A stretch of 64,000 nt of DNA from Scopulibacillus daqui (GTDB lineage: Bacteria; Bacillota; Bacilli; Bacillales; Sporolactobacillaceae): the NCBI RefSeq assembly GCF_016908855.1, contig NZ_JAFBER010000002.1:62001-126000 (forward strand), given 5' to 3'. The notes under the pieces are model-generated. The model was not told where the DNA came from. It saw only the letters and a list, made by a program, of their open reading frames with translations, and did not search any database. The stretch's first letter is position 1. Each line of letters begins with the position of its first letter. Of the stretch, positions 62,019 to 64,000 are shown in pieces. A program made the position numbers and the translations under genes.

Positions 62019-64000
62019 ATGGAAGATTATCTTGTCATCGTTGAATCTCCCGCTAAAGCTAAAACGATCAAAAGATATCTCGGAAAAAAATATGAAGTTA
62101 AAGCGTCTATGGGGCATGTTAGAGATCTCCCAAAAAGCCAAATGGGAGTAGATATAGACAATCATTTCAAGCCAAAGTATATCACCATTCGCGGAAAAGG
62201 GCCGGTTCTTAAGGAATTAAAATCGGCAGCAAAGAAAGTCAAAAAAGTTTATCTGGCTGCCGACCCTGACCGTGAAGGTGAAGCGATTGCATGGCACTTA
62301 GCTCATAGCTTGGACATTGATTCTAGTTCTGAATGCAGAGTGGTATTCAACGAAATAACAAAGCAAGCCATCAAAGATGCATTCAAACATCCGAGAGCGA
62401 TTAATATGGATCTTGTCGATGCCCAGCAAGCCCGCCGAGTGCTCGACCGCCTTGTGGGCTATAATATCAGCCCTTTGCTATGGAAAAAGGTTAAAAAAGG
62501 GTTAAGTGCCGGACGTGTGCAATCAGTAGCGCTTAAACTGATTATTGAAAGAGAAAAGGAAATCAAAGACTTTAAGCCTGATGAATATTGGACAATTCCA
62601 GGGAAATTTAAAGTCCGCGATGAAATTTTTGATGCAAGCTTTTACGGGATAGGAAATAAAAAAGTTGAACTAAAAAATAAAGATGATGTTGACAAAGTCA
62701 TGGAGAAATTGCGTGATAAGCAATTTGAAGTGGCAAAAGTCCAGAAGAAAGAAAGGGCGCGTCACCCGGTAGCGCCATTTATTACATCAACGCTTCAACA
62801 AGAGGCTGCAAGAAAATTAAATTTCAGAGCAAAGAAAACAATGATGATTGCTCAGCAATTGTACGAAGGAATAGATCTTGGCAAACAAGGAACGACCGGT
62901 CTAATTACATATATGAGAACGGATTCAACTCGTATATCAGATGTTGCCAAGCAAGAAGCCAGAGAATACATTACCAGCGCCTTCGGAAGCAATTATGTCG
63001 GCCAAGAGAAGCCGAAGAAAAAGAAAAAACAAGAAAATGCACAAGATGCCCATGAGGCTATCAGGCCGTCATCTGTTATGAATAAGCCTAAAGAAATTAA
63101 AGAGTACCTAAGCCGGGATCAATACAAATTGTATAAACTTATTTGGGAACGGTTTGTTGCCAGCCAAATGGCTCCTGCCATTATGGACACTGTAAGAGCT
63201 AATTTGGTACAATCAGACGTTGTGTTTCGTGCAACAGGCTCTAAAATTAAATTTCCAGGGTTTATGAAAGTTTACATTGAAAGTAACGATGACAACAAAA
63301 AAGAGGAAGAAAACTTTCTTCCGGAACTCGCTGAAGGTATGAAAGTTGAAAAGGAAAAATTAGAACCCAAGCAGCATTTCACACAGCCGCCGCCGCGTTA
63401 CACGGAAGCCAGACTTGTCCGGACAATGGAAGAGCTTGGTATTGGAAGGCCGTCGACATACGCGCCGACAATTGATACAATACAAAAGCGCGGTTATGTT
63501 GTGATTGATGATCGCAAATTTGTTCCTACTGAGCTTGGTGAGGTCGTTCTCGATTTAATTGTTGAATTTTTTCCGGAAATTATTGATGTTGATTTTACAG
63601 CAAAAATGGAAAATGATCTTGATGCTATAGAAGAAGGAGAAACAAACTGGATTAAAATTGTTTCTGACTTTTACGCTGATTTTGAGAAGCATCTTGAAAA
63701 AGCCGAAAAAGAAATGAAAGAAGTTGAAATTAAAGATGAACCTGCAGGCATAGAATGTGACAAATGCGGTTCAGAAATGGTATATAAAATGGGGAGATAC
63801 GGCAAGTTTTTGGCTTGTTCCAATTTCCCAGACTGCCGCAATACGAAACCGATACTAAAAAAAGTCGGCGTCACCTGTCCAAAGTGCAAAGAAGGGGAAA
63901 TTGTCGAGCGCCGAAGCAAGAAACGCAGAATCTTCTACGGGTGTGATCGATATCCGGAGTGCGACTTTGTTTCTTGGGATAAGCCGCTCTCTAGGTCTTG
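62019..64000 (+). CDS. topA: DNA topoisomerase I, 3' end outside window
   Basis: Relaxes negative supercoils. The TOPRIM domain (1 to about 115) has [17 protein letters not shown] and [33 protein letters not shown] follows; the active-site tyrosine is in [12 protein letters not shown] (near residue 297). After [19 protein letters not shown] comes the zinc-ribbon tail, of which one complete C4 unit (CDKCG ... CSNFPDC, from about 580) and most of a second (CPKC ... CDRYPEC) are visible. 660 codons are present before the edge. ATG 62019 follows AAGGGGAG. Confidence 0.97.
   Translation, partial: MEDYLVIVESPAKAKTIKRYLGKKYEVKASMGHVRDLPKSQMGVDIDNHFKPKYITIRGKGPVLKELKSAAKKVKKVYLAADPDREGEAIAWHLAHSLDIDSSSECRVVFNEITKQAIKDAFKHPRAINMDLVDAQQARRVLDRLVGYNISPLLWKKVKKGLSAGRVQSVALKLIIEREKEIKDFKPDEYWTIPGKFKVRDEIFDASFYGIGNKKVELKNKDDVDKVMEKLRDKQFEVAKVQKKERARHPVAPFITSTLQQEAARKLNFRAKKTMMIAQQLYEGIDLGKQGTTGLITYMRTDSTRISDVAKQEAREYITSAFGSNYVGQEKPKKKKKQENAQDAHEAIRPSSVMNKPKEIKEYLSRDQYKLYKLIWERFVASQMAPAIMDTVRANLVQSDVVFRATGSKIKFPGFMKVYIESNDDNKKEEENFLPELAEGMKVEKEKLEPKQHFTQPPPRYTEARLVRTMEELGIGRPSTYAPTIDTIQKRGYVVIDDRKFVPTELGEVVLDLIVEFFPEIIDVDFTAKMENDLDAIEEGETNWIKIVSDFYADFEKHLEKAEKEMKEVEIKDEPAGIECDKCGSEMVYKMGRYGKFLACSNFPDCRNTKPILKKVGVTCPKCKEGEIVERRSKKRRIFYGCDRYPECDFVSWDKPLSRS

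Overview
The window is a stretch of core chromosome from a low-to-moderate GC, endospore-forming member of the Bacillales. Gene order follows the Bacillus subtilis ylm-divIVA-ileS-pyr-yloA-priA-prkC-spoVM-recG-fapR-smc-ffh-rplS-sucCD-topA region almost step by step. Spore formation is indicated by a complete 26-codon spoVM (35928..36008) and a YteA-family gene. The genus cannot be fixed from sequence alone. The differences from B. subtilis (no pyrP, def, rlmN, fakA, ylqD or yloB at the usual positions; thiT and lepB inserted) point to a lineage outside Bacillus sensu stricto, possibly Sporolactobacillaceae-like, but this is a guess.

Layout: 1-3530 holds division and shape genes (pgeF partial, ylmE, sepF, ylmG, ylmH, divIVA). 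3559-6697 is an isoleucine T-box and ileS. 6780-8944 holds yteA, lspA and a RluD-type pseudouridine synthase. 8941-19949 is the pyrimidine operon pyrR-B-C-AA-AB-K-D-F-E, with a strong promoter and two PyrR attenuators, ending in a methyltransferase gene. rqcH (19978-21711) runs the other way. 21907-34482 carries yicC, remA, gmk, rpoZ, coaBC, priA, fmt, rsmB, prpC, prkC, rsgA and rpe. 34609-36008 has thiamine uptake and activation (thiT, thiN) and spoVM. rpmB is convergent. 36420-40500 has an Asp23 protein, serine dehydratase and recG. 40505-45117 is the FapR-controlled phospholipid and fatty acid cluster plus acpP and rnc. 45143-51872 holds a DUF1128 gene (minus strand), smc, ftsY, ylxM and ffh. 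51946-57052 covers ribosome and tRNA genes, signal peptidase, rbgA and rnhB. 57063-58561 is the FliK-like/FlhB-tail-like pair. 58741-60831 is sucCD. dprA and a topA cut by the window end close the region.

Regulation readable from sequence: a T-box with AUC specifier, two near-identical PyrR-binding hairpins, a FapR operator overlapping a good SigA promoter, a cre-like site before sdaAB, an L19-type leader before rplS, several SigA promoters with 17-18 nt spacers, and many intrinsic terminators, some bidirectional between convergent genes.

No phage, insertion sequence, CRISPR array, tRNA or rRNA was seen. The most unusual items are two diverged copies of a 110-120 bp intergenic repeat bounded by GTTCAAAAA inverted ends (22793-22912 and 53873-53982), the FliK/FlhB-like pair away from any flagellar gene, and a tiny cysteine-rich ORF after rbgA. 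I found no convincing new multigene system.
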